Below are positions 17,661 to 25,292 of a stretch of 64,000 nt of DNA, one piece after another. The notes under the pieces are model-generated. The model was not told the origin of the DNA, did no database searches, and saw only the letters and a program-made list of their open reading frames with translations. This DNA comes from Candidatus Peribacteria bacterium (GTDB lineage: Bacteria > Patescibacteriota > Gracilibacteria > UBA1369 > LOWO2-01-FULL-3). Every line of letters begins with the position of its first letter. Position 1 is the first letter of the stretch. The stretch spans positions 135,667 through 199,666 of the forward strand of contig CALREX010000003.1 in assembly GCA_943356465.1 (NCBI GenBank), given 5' to 3'. A program made the position numbers and the translations under genes.

Positions 17661-19538
17661 ATGCAAAACCTCTCCTCACCAAACAAACCAAGAAATACCA
17701 TTTTATATCTGGTTGTAGCCGCTCTTTTGATATCAGCCGGACTTATGATTTTTGATACAAAATCTGTGAATGAGAAAGAAATAACGTTAAATACATTTGT
17801 AGAAGAAGCAAAATCCGGACTGATAAGTAAAATCACGGTATCAAACAATAAGGTAAATCTTGAACTAGTAGACGGAGCAAAACAATTTACAAACAAAGAA
17901 ACAGGCACAAGCCTATACGAATTACTTGGTCAGGCAGGTGTTACAAATGATATAATTTCAAAATTACCTATATACATTGAGGACAGCACTTCTTCTAGTT
18001 TTTGGTCAGACATCTTGATAAGTGTGATACCATTTTTATTAATAGTTGCATTTTTTGGCTTTATGATGCGCTCTGCCCAGTCCAGCAATAATCAAGCAAT
18101 GTCTTTTGGAAAATCAAAAGCAAAACTTTTTGATAAAGAAAAACAGAAAACAACATTCGAAGACGTTGCAGGAGCAGATGAGGCAAAAGAAGAACTGGTG
18201 GAAATAGTGGATTTTCTAAAACATCCGCAAAAATATAGAGCAATGGGTGCAAAAATCCCAAAAGGAGTTATGTTGATCGGCTCACCAGGAACAGGAAAAA
18301 CACTTCTAGCAAGAGCTGTAGCGGGAGAAGCTGATGTTCCATTTTTCAATATTTCAGGTTCTGAATTTGTTGAAATGTTTGTCGGAGTCGGAGCATCACG
18401 CGTACGAGACCTATTTACAAAAGCAAAACGCAACGCACCATGTATTATTTTTATAGATGAAATAGACGCCGTAGGCCGCCACAGAGGGGCAGGAATGGGC
18501 GGAGGACATGACGAAAGAGAACAGACATTAAACCAAATTCTTACCGAAATGGATGGATTCGAGACAGGCACAAATGTGATCGTAATCGCAGCAACAAACC
18601 GTCCAGACATCTTAGATCCAGCTTTACTTCGACCGGGAAGATTCGACAGAAAAGTCGTAGTTGATATTCCGGATTTGAAAGCTCGCGAAATGATCCTCGA
18701 AGTCCACGCACGTAACAAACCAATGGCAAAAAACGTAGACTTCAAAAAAGTAGCAAAAGGAACAATAGGATTCAGCGGAGCAGACCTAGAAAATCTACTA
18801 AACGAAGCTGCGATTTTAGCAGCAAAAAATAATAAAAAAATAATATCTTCACACGAAGTGGAACAATCCATCGAAAAAGTTTTACTCGGACCTGAAAAAA
18901 AATCCAGAATAATGAGCCCAAAAGAGAAAAAACTTACCGCTTACCATGAAGTCGGACACGCACTAATCGGCTATCTGCTGCCGGGATGCGATCCAATTCA
19001 TAAAGTATCTATAATATCACGAGGTATGGCCGGCGGAGTCACGTGGTCACGTCCGGAAGAAGAAAAAAATTATGTTTTAAAAAGCAATTTTGAAGATGAC
19101 TTGGCGATGATGCTTGGAGGATACGTGGCGGAAGAAATATTTTTTGGAGAAACATCCACAGGCCCGTCAAGCGACCTTCAGAGAGCCACAAAACTCGCAC
19201 GTTCAATGATAACAAAATATGGCATGAGCTCACTTGGACCTATAGTTTTCGGGGATAGCAACGATGAAGTTTTCATAGGAAGAGATTTCGGACATATCAA
19301 AAATTATTCTGAAGAAAGCGCTTCAAAAATAGATGAATTTATCAAAAAAACTCTTGAAAAAGCATACAATAAAGCCAAAGAATTAATCACGAAACATAAG
19401 AAAACAATGACAGAAATAGCCGAAGATCTTATCAAAGAAGAAAACATAAACGGAGAAGATATTAAAAAATATTTCAAAGGAATAACAGTTCCGCCAAAAG
19501 AAAAAGTAGTAAAAGTGGAGGCAGCCACAGACGAATAA
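17661..19538 (+). CDS. ftsH: ATP-dependent zinc metalloprotease FtsH
   Basis: A membrane-anchored AAA+ protease of 625 residues from the ATG at 17661. An ATG at 17592 would add 23 basic residues and run into tilS, so it is less likely. Two membrane helices flank a small external domain. Then come Walker A GSPGTGKT, Walker [12 protein letters not shown], the pore motif [11 protein letters not shown], the SRH with [20 protein letters not shown], and the zinc site HEVGH. It degrades misfolded membrane proteins. hsp20 and galU follow closely. Confidence 0.97.
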   Translation: MQNLSSPNKPRNTILYLVVAALLISAGLMIFDTKSVNEKEITLNTFVEEAKSGLISKITVSNNKVNLELVDGAKQFTNKETGTSLYELLGQAGVTNDIISKLPIYIEDSTSSSFWSDILISVIPFLLIVAFFGFMMRSAQSSNNQAMSFGKSKAKLFDKEKQKTTFEDVAGADEAKEELVEIVDFLKHPQKYRAMGAKIPKGVMLIGSPGTGKTLLARAVAGEADVPFFNISGSEFVEMFVGVGASRVRDLFTKAKRNAPCIIFIDEIDAVGRHRGAGMGGGHDEREQTLNQILTEMDGFETGTNVIVIAATNRPDILDPALLRPGRFDRKVVVDIPDLKAREMILEVHARNKPMAKNVDFKKVAKGTIGFSGADLENLLNEAAILAAKNNKKIISSHEVEQSIEKVLLGPEKKSRIMSPKEKKLTAYHEVGHALIGYLLPGCDPIHKVSIISRGMAGGVTWSRPEEEKNYVLKSNFEDDLAMMLGGYVAEEIFFGETSTGPSSDLQRATKLARSMITKYGMSSLGPIVFGDSNDEVFIGRDFGHIKNYSEESASKIDEFIKKTLEKAYNKAKELITKHKKTMTEIAEDLIKEENINGEDIKKYFKGITVPPKEKVVKVEAATDE

Positions 19539-19557
19539 AAAGTAAAAAATTCAAAAC

Positions 19558-19947
19558 ATGAAAAACTCAAGCATCAAAATTCACCCTGCAGATGGCTCCG
19601 ATACGCCATTAAAAAAAGAAGTAGGCCAACTCTCTTTGGACATTTATCAGACAGACAAAGAGATAATAATAGTAGCTCCAATCGCAGGAGTTGAAAAAGA
19701 AAATATAAATATTACAGTCAACGAAGACATCCTTGTTATAAAAGGAGATAGGGCTCAAAGAGATGAAGTTGCAGACGAAAACTACTATACAAAAGAATGT
19801 TTTTGGGGAAGTTTTTCACGCGCGATTGTCCTTCCAAAAGAGGCAGATATAAAAAATATTTCAGCAAGTTTTGAGCAGTGCGTACTTGAGATTCGTATTC
19901 CAAAAGCAGAAACGGAAACAAACAAAATCATAAAAATAAAGTCTTAA
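19558..19947 (+). CDS. Hsp20/alpha-crystallin family small heat shock protein
   Basis: A 129-residue ATP-independent chaperone. The alpha-crystallin domain spans about residues 25-118 (LSLDIYQTDKEIIIVAPIAGV at the start, FSRAIVLPKEADIKNISASF in the middle). The C-terminal I-x-I anchor for oligomerisation appears as IRI. A short N-terminal arm precedes it. It sits 19 bases behind ftsH, pairing a holdase with a membrane protease. Confidence 0.92.
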   Translation: MKNSSIKIHPADGSDTPLKKEVGQLSLDIYQTDKEIIIVAPIAGVEKENINITVNEDILVIKGDRAQRDEVADENYYTKECFWGSFSRAIVLPKEADIKNISASFEQCVLEIRIPKAETETNKIIKIKS

Positions 19948-19969
19948 TACTCAAAAACTCAAGACAACA

Positions 19970-20842
19970 TTGAAAAATTCAAACACTAAAATCACAAAAG
20001 CAGTAATTCTTGCGGCAGGACTTGGAACAAGATTTCTTCCGGTAACAAAATCAGTACCGAAAGAACTTTTGCCGATAGTAGACAAACCATGCATCCAGTA
20101 TCTCGTAGAAGAGGCAGTCAAAAGCGGGATAAAAGAAATCATAATAGTCACGAATGACAACAAAAAATCCATAGAAAATTATTTTTCTTCATCAGAAGAT
20201 TTAAAAAAACACTTATCAAAGAATAAAAAATTCAAAGAAATAGAAGAACTCGAAAAAATAGAAAAAATAGCAAAATTTATTTACGTAAAACAAGATAATC
20301 CGCTAGGAGACGGCCACGCCATACTTTGTGCAAAAAAATTTATAAGTGATGAACCAGTCGCAATTTTATTTGGAGACGACATTTACGACAGCAAAACACC
20401 TGCACTTTTACAATTAATAAAACAGTATGAAAAATTTAAAACTCCAATTTTAGGGCTTCAAAAAATAAATAAAAAAGATTCAAAAAAATATGGAATAATA
20501 GGAACAAAAGATTCAAAAAATACTTATAAAATTTCTTCACTCATAGAAAAACCAGACCCAAAAAAAGCTCCATCAAATCTCGCAATCGTAGGAAAATATA
20601 TCATCACTCCTGAACTTCTAAATACACTAGAAAAATCAAAATCATCGACCAAGGATAAAGAACTTCGATTGATAGACGGAATGATTGAATACATAAAATC
20701 ACAACCAATTTATGGATTTGAAATAGAAGGAACACGCTTCGACACAGGCGACAAATTAGGCTTCCTAAAGGCCACAACACATTTTGCATTAAAACACAGC
20801 GGCCTAAAAGAAGACTTCAAATCATACCTCAAAAATCTTTAA
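19970..20842 (+). CDS. galU: UTP--glucose-1-phosphate uridylyltransferase
   Basis: A 290-residue nucleotidyltransferase that makes UDP-glucose for wall and surface glycans. The N-terminal loop KAVILAAGLGTRFLPVTKS, the PKELLPIVDKP segment, and GDGHAILCAKKF, FGDDIYD and KYIITPELL are GalU marks. The start codon is TTG at 19970; no ATG fits the conserved N-terminus. It follows hsp20 after 22 bases. The sugar-phosphate transferase at 23086 may use sugars from this pathway. Confidence 0.94.
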   Translation: MKNSNTKITKAVILAAGLGTRFLPVTKSVPKELLPIVDKPCIQYLVEEAVKSGIKEIIIVTNDNKKSIENYFSSSEDLKKHLSKNKKFKEIEELEKIEKIAKFIYVKQDNPLGDGHAILCAKKFISDEPVAILFGDDIYDSKTPALLQLIKQYEKFKTPILGLQKINKKDSKKYGIIGTKDSKNTYKISSLIEKPDPKKAPSNLAIVGKYIITPELLNTLEKSKSSTKDKELRLIDGMIEYIKSQPIYGFEIEGTRFDTGDKLGFLKATTHFALKHSGLKEDFKSYLKNL

Positions 20843-20883
20843 AAGACCTCACACAACTCTCTATTTTGTCAAACCACACTTCA

Positions 20884-20912
20884 TTGCAATCCCCTATCTT
20901 TTTTGGTATAAT
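20884..20912 (+). promoter_or_regulatory. strong sigma-70-type promoter for the TPR gene
   Basis: TTGCAA (20884-20889), a 17-base spacer and TATAAT (20907-20912) with a TGG extension. Transcription should begin near 20919, giving a leader of about 40 A-rich bases to the ATG at 20960. Confidence 0.75.
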
Positions 20913-20959
20913 TACCTGAATACAAAAAGGCAAAACAAAAAAATAAAAACAAAAATAAA

Positions 20960-21574
20960 ATGCACAAAGAAGAAACAAAGTTGCATCCCCTAATAGAGGA
21001 AGCAGACAAGATGAAAGGCGAAGGAAAGCACGTCGAAGCGATCAGAATTTGCGAAAGAATTCTTCTTGATGATTTAAGTTGCGTCGAAGCCTACGAAGAA
21101 ATCGGCGACAATTATTTGTCTTTGAGAAAATATGAAAATGCCGAGAAAGCACTTTCACAAGCAATTAAAGTGAACTGCGAAAGCGCAAACGCAAACTATC
21201 TTCTTGGTTTCGTTTATTCTTGTACAGGAAAATGGAAAGAGTCTGTGGAATTACTTGAAAAAGCAGACGCACTTTACCCAAACCATCCTGAAATCTTAAG
21301 ATGTATGGGCTGGAGCATGTACCACTTTGGCCAAGGTCAAAGAGGAATCGTTCTACTTGAGAGAGCCCTTTTCTTGGCTCCAAACGACCCGTTAATATTA
21401 AATGACATTGGCGTCTTATATCTAAACGAAAAGAATTTCGATAAAGCTGCCCTACTTTTCAAAAAAACACTTCAAATCGATCCCGAAAACCAAAAAGCAA
21501 AAGAATGCCTAAACGCCGTAAGGTTCTTTCAAAGGGAATATGATAAATTGAAAAAGGAGAGAGATAGTTTGTGA
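20960..21574 (+). CDS. tetratricopeptide-repeat protein
   Basis: A 204-residue soluble protein built of about five TPR units, for example AYEEIGDNYLSLRKYENAEKA, ANYLLGFVYSCTGKWKESVE and ILNDIGVLYLNEKNFDKAAL, each with the W/L-G-Y-A-P spacing. Such helical solenoids bind protein partners. There is no signal peptide or catalytic domain. It has its own promoter and precedes the formiminotransferase gene by 42 bases. Confidence 0.9.
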   Translation: MHKEETKLHPLIEEADKMKGEGKHVEAIRICERILLDDLSCVEAYEEIGDNYLSLRKYENAEKALSQAIKVNCESANANYLLGFVYSCTGKWKESVELLEKADALYPNHPEILRCMGWSMYHFGQGQRGIVLLERALFLAPNDPLILNDIGVLYLNEKNFDKAALLFKKTLQIDPENQKAKECLNAVRFFQREYDKLKKERDSL

Positions 21575-21616
21575 AAATTTCTGTACATTCTCCAAAAAAA
21601 ATGTCAGACTTTTGCC

Positions 21617-22516
21617 GTGCACCAACTAATCGAATGCGTCCCAAACTTTAGTGAAGGGCGCGACAAAGCCAAGATAAAACTCATCGAAGATTCCATAAAA
21701 AAAGTAAAAGGAATACTTTTCCTAAATTCCGAAAGCGATATCGACCACAATCGCACCGTCATTACATTCGCAGGAGAACCGGAAAAAGTTATCAAGGCCG
21801 CATTCAATGCGATAAAAACCGCCGCAAAAATAATCGACCTAAATGTACACAAAGGCGTACATCCAAGAATCGGCGCAACAGATGTAGTTCCACTAATTCC
21901 ACTAACAGGAATCACAAGAAAAGAAACAGTAAAATACTCAATCGCACTTGCAAAACGGGTAGGAGAAAAAGTAAAAATTCCGGTATACCTCTACGAAAAT
22001 TCAGCGATAAGAAAAGACAGAAAAAATCTCGCAGTCATCAGAAAAGGCCAATACGAAAGATTGAAAAAAGAAATCACACTACCTGAAAAAACTCCTGATT
22101 TCGGCCCACATAAGATGGGACCTGCAGGCGCAACAGTCATAGGAGTACGCAGAATTCTTGTTGCATACAACATAAATCTAAAAACATCCGACATCGAAAT
22201 CGCGAAAATGATAGCAAACGAAATACGAGAAACCGCAAAAAACGGACTCAAAAACATAAAAGCACTGGGCCTTTACTTAAAGAGCAAAAACATCGCACAG
22301 GTCTCAATTAATCTGACAGACTACAAGAAAACTCCACCACTAAAAGTATTCAAAAAAGTCGAAACATTGGCAAAAAAACTAAAAACACGCATTCTAGAAA
22401 GCGAAATAATAGGCCTAATTCCAGCACAAGCACTCCCAAAAAATCCAAAACTTCTCAAAATAAAAAACTTCTCGGATAAGAAAATTTTAGAGAAGCAATT
22501 AAATCTAAGGAAATGA
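21617..22516 (+). CDS. glutamate formimidoyltransferase (FTCD N-terminal type)
   Basis: A 299-residue protein matching the formiminotransferase domain of FTCD. ECVPNFSEGRD at the start, DIDHNRTVITFAGEP, VHPRIGATDVVPLIPL and DFGPHKMGPAGATVIGVRR are family signatures. The enzyme moves a formimino group between formiminoglutamate and tetrahydrofolate (or a formyl group from N-formylglutamate). It starts at a GTG at 21617. No histidine-degradation gene adjoins; a role in one-carbon supply to folate, alongside folC, is inferred. The cyclodeaminase domain is absent. Confidence 0.93.
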   Translation: MHQLIECVPNFSEGRDKAKIKLIEDSIKKVKGILFLNSESDIDHNRTVITFAGEPEKVIKAAFNAIKTAAKIIDLNVHKGVHPRIGATDVVPLIPLTGITRKETVKYSIALAKRVGEKVKIPVYLYENSAIRKDRKNLAVIRKGQYERLKKEITLPEKTPDFGPHKMGPAGATVIGVRRILVAYNINLKTSDIEIAKMIANEIRETAKNGLKNIKALGLYLKSKNIAQVSINLTDYKKTPPLKVFKKVETLAKKLKTRILESEIIGLIPAQALPKNPKLLKIKNFSDKKILEKQLNLRK

Positions 22517-22600
22517 GAAGTTTCTGACCGAGCCGTACTAACATGTACGGCGAGTAAGAAACGACGAAATTGACGAAGTATTGCGTGTTTTTTAGAGATT
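22507..22600 (+). repeat. palindromic repeat, intergenic copy
   Basis: This sequence begins at the end of the formiminotransferase gene and runs towards the rnpB promoter. Its core is GCCGTAC (22532-22538), a six-base loop and GTACGGC (22545-22551), inside an outer GTTTC (22520-22524)/GAAAC (22558-22562) stem. A conserved tail follows with TTGACGAAGTA and a T-run. A second copy is at 29151-29240 inside purL. The hairpin and T-run could act as a terminator for the upstream gene. Confidence 0.75.
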
Positions 22601-22605
22601 CCACG

Positions 22606-22634
22606 TTGCATAAAACCCAAAAATCTATTAAAAT
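22606..22634 (+). promoter_or_regulatory. promoter of the RNase P RNA gene
   Basis: TTGCAT (22606-22611), a 17-base spacer and TAAAAT (22629-22634). The predicted start, near 22641, coincides with the first base of the P1 helix of the RNA. Confidence 0.8.
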
Positions 22635-22640
22635 ACCTCT

Positions 22641-23043
22641 TGCTCTTAGATAGTTTGGAGTGATCACTTCGATTTCTCACGATTTCGGAGAGGAAAGTCC
22701 GAGCACCATGGCAAATCGCAGCCGATAACATCGCGCCGCCGTATATTTAAAACATACGGTAGGGACAGTGCCACAGAGACAATACTAGTTCGTTTTTGGC
22801 CTTAAAATCAAAGACGGACAAAAGGTGAAAAGTCCAGCTCAGCTGGAACATACGATGAAAATCGTAAACGTTGGAAAACCCTGTGAGGTGCAAGGTGAGA
22901 TGGAAAGATTTATTTTCAGCCAATCGCAAATAACTCTTCTCACCGCTATAGATCCCGCTCTGCGGGACTAAGATAGATGATCACAACCCTTCGACAAAAT
23001 CGAGGGGACACAGAACTCGGCTTACCCAAACTGTTTAAGAGCA
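22641..23043 (+). ncRNA. rnpB: RNase P RNA
   Basis: The catalytic RNA of RNase P, which removes 5' leaders from pre-tRNA. The P1 helix is formed by TGCTCTTAGATAGTTTG at 22641-22657 and the near-complement CAAACTGTTTAAGAGCA at 23027-23043. Conserved region GAGGAAAGTCCGAGCACC (from about 22690) and its partner ACAGAACTCGGCTTACC (from about 23010) build the P4 core. The length is about 400 bases, normal for bacterial class A. The protein subunit rnpA is at 42708. No T-run terminator follows; AGCTAAAAAGCT overlaps the 3' end, and read-through into 23086 is possible. Confidence 0.95.
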
Positions 23044-23085
23044 GCTAAAAAGCTACACGCAAGCGAAGCGCATAAGGACTACAAA

Positions 23086-24489
23086 ATGAAACGTTTTGAA
23101 ATTTTCTTTGGACTCATAAAAATACCGATCGACCTGATCATGACAATATCGGCATTTTTTGTAGCATACAATCTTCGCCTCATCACAGAACCAATAAGAG
23201 GCATAGCAAAACCAATAGATTACACGGTTTTACCTACACTCTCAGCATATTTGGAATTCAGTTCTTTCCTTGCCGCTGCGTTAATTCTCATTTTCATATT
23301 CGGAAAACTCTACACACTGAGAACAACACTAAAATTCACAACAGAAACAAAACAAGTATTCATTTTTTGGTTTATCTGGGCGGCTTTCTGCGTCACATAT
23401 TTCTTTTTCACACGAACATTCCCCTTCTCAAGACTAGCAACTTTATACAGCTGGTCATTGACACTTTTATTCATAATAATCGGCCGTGGAATCATAAAAA
23501 TAATACAGTTAATACTCCTTGAAAATGGCATAGGAAAGAGAAACCTACTCTTCATTGGACAAAACGAAATCACTGACGACATATATAAAAATTTAAAAAA
23601 AGATTCGAGATACAAAATCATAGGAATAATCGAAAAACCAAGCCAGCTTGAGTACACAATAAAGCACAAAAATATTGACGAAATAATCCAAACCGACTCA
23701 ACAATCAACGCAAAAGACAACGAAGAAATCCTTCAGCTATGCGATTTAAATCACATTTCATACAAATTCGTACCCGAACTTATCGACGTACGCCGCTCAA
23801 ACATCTCAATTTCAACGATAGGTCGCGTACCAATCATCTCACTAAAACCAACTCCACTCGAAGGTTGGGGCAGGGTTATAAAAAGATGCATAGACTTTTT
23901 TGGCTCACTGATGCTGTTAATCCTGCTATCCCCTATTCTGATAATCACAGCAATCGCAATAAAATTAGATTCTAAAGGCCCGATATTTTTCATAAAAAAA
24001 GATGATGGACAGCGCGTAAAAAGGGTCGGACAATTCGGAGAACTATTCAATTTCTACAAATTCCGATCAATGCACCCAAAAACAGACAGCATGCGATACA
24101 AAGAACTTTCCTCAAGCAATACACGAAAAAACACTCCACTCGTGAAAATCAAAAACGATCCAAGAGTCACAAAAGTCGGAAAATTCATTCGCAGATATTC
24201 AATCGACGAACTACCACAATTATTCAGCGTTTTTGTCGGAGACATGAGCTTAGTCGGCCCACGGCCACACCTTCCTGAAGAAGTCGCAAAATACGAAAAA
24301 AGCCACAAATTTGTCCTGACAATAAAACCCGGAATCACCGGAATCTCACAAATAAGCGGCCGTAGTGATCTCCCTTTTGAAGAAGAAATCAAACTCGACC
24401 GCTATTATATTGAAAACTGGTCTATCATCTTCGATCTCAAAATCCTCCTCAAAACAATCTTCGTCGTCCTAAAAGGCCACACGGAATAA
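23086..24489 (+). CDS. undecaprenyl-phosphate sugar phosphotransferase (WbaP/CpsE-like)
   Basis: A 467-residue polyprenyl glycosylphosphotransferase that would load the first sugar-1-phosphate onto undecaprenyl phosphate for a surface polysaccharide. Four membrane helices fill about residues 10-150. A CoA-binding-like Rossmann domain follows (FIGQNEITDDIYK). After a fifth helix (about 278-300) comes the catalytic domain with KRCIDFFGS, FYKFRSMHPKTD, RYSIDELPQLF, DMSLVGPRPHLP and KPGITGISQISGRS. It begins 43 bases after the RNase P RNA. No other glycan genes are adjacent. Confidence 0.93.
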   Translation: MKRFEIFFGLIKIPIDLIMTISAFFVAYNLRLITEPIRGIAKPIDYTVLPTLSAYLEFSSFLAAALILIFIFGKLYTLRTTLKFTTETKQVFIFWFIWAAFCVTYFFFTRTFPFSRLATLYSWSLTLLFIIIGRGIIKIIQLILLENGIGKRNLLFIGQNEITDDIYKNLKKDSRYKIIGIIEKPSQLEYTIKHKNIDEIIQTDSTINAKDNEEILQLCDLNHISYKFVPELIDVRRSNISISTIGRVPIISLKPTPLEGWGRVIKRCIDFFGSLMLLILLSPILIITAIAIKLDSKGPIFFIKKDDGQRVKRVGQFGELFNFYKFRSMHPKTDSMRYKELSSSNTRKNTPLVKIKNDPRVTKVGKFIRRYSIDELPQLFSVFVGDMSLVGPRPHLPEEVAKYEKSHKFVLTIKPGITGISQISGRSDLPFEEEIKLDRYYIENWSIIFDLKILLKTIFVVLKGHTE

Positions 24490-24498
24490 ATCAGATAA

Positions 24499-25173
24499 CT
24501 ACGCCATAGCTCCATGATCTAGATCTAGATCTTCTACTATAGCAGGCATTTCATCAGTTTTTCTATTTCGACCGCCCTTTCCATCCACTCTTCCATTTCT
24601 GGAAACTCCAATAGCATTTTGTCCCATAGCAAGCATAAGTTGCCATATACCTCTATCCACTTCTACAGTAGGTTCGACAGCCACAGAATGATGTACTCCA
24701 CTTGCCAATTTAGCCCTCTTAAATCCTCCTTTTGGCCCTACCTCAACAATCCCAACAGCATCCATGCGTGCCCCAACATGATCAAAAACCTGTCCTACAG
24801 TCAAATCAGACACATCGCCTAATTGAGCTTCTGCATCACCACTCAAAACAGCAAGCTCATCTGATTTATGTAAATCACTAAATCCTAAACGTTGACGTTT
24901 ACTAGCAACAGTCGCATTTTCTGAATCATCGGAACCTTTTCCAAAATCCAACGAATAATTAGGATCAAAATCTTCGAAAGGAGGTAAAACTTGTGGAGTT
25001 TTAGATCTGGAAGCCTTCCTCATTTTTTGAGTGGCATCAACCTCCCAAACAAAAGATTTTCCCTCTATCCATCTCCCTTGATCCCATTTGCCTTGAGAAG
25101 CAGCTGGAACATCACTAGAACTTGTTCCATCAAGCCCTTCAAAAGTACCTACTTGTTTACCATCTAAAGCCAT
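24499..25173 (-). CDS. unknown protein (224 aa)
   Basis: I recognise no domain. The protein is soluble, without signal peptide or membrane helix, and mostly polar, with acidic stretches (DFGKGSDDSE, EDLDLDHG) and a basic SKRQR patch. A middle segment (about 125-200) has alternating hydrophobic residues and could be a small fold. The Asp-Leu repeat near the end arises from GATCTAGATCTAGATC at the DNA level. It stands alone between two plus-strand genes, ending 10 bases from the convergent sugar transferase. It could be lineage-specific. Confidence 0.6.
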   Translation of the reverse strand: MALDGKQVGTFEGLDGTSSSDVPAASQGKWDQGRWIEGKSFVWEVDATQKMRKASRSKTPQVLPPFEDFDPNYSLDFGKGSDDSENATVASKRQRLGFSDLHKSDELAVLSGDAEAQLGDVSDLTVGQVFDHVGARMDAVGIVEVGPKGGFKRAKLASGVHHSVAVEPTVEVDRGIWQLMLAMGQNAIGVSRNGRVDGKGGRNRKTDEMPAIVEDLDLDHGAMA

Positions 25174-25292
25174 ATAGTTTTAAATTAAATTCTACCAGAC
25201 GTCGATTCTAACTGTTTTTTTTTGTTTGTCAACCATAAAACACATTTCAAAGCTAAAATAGTGCTAAAATCTCCCAGCATCAACAACCACAT

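Noticed and set aside
18092..18871. 259-codon open frame antisense to ftsH
   Set aside because: It lies wholly opposite the conserved AAA domain, and its composition (Ser/Phe/Ile-rich) is that of a complementary-strand shadow.
24510..24540. GATCTAGATCTAGATC as a microsatellite or regulatory repeat
   Set aside because: It lies in coding sequence for an Asp-Leu run and is only about two and a half units long.
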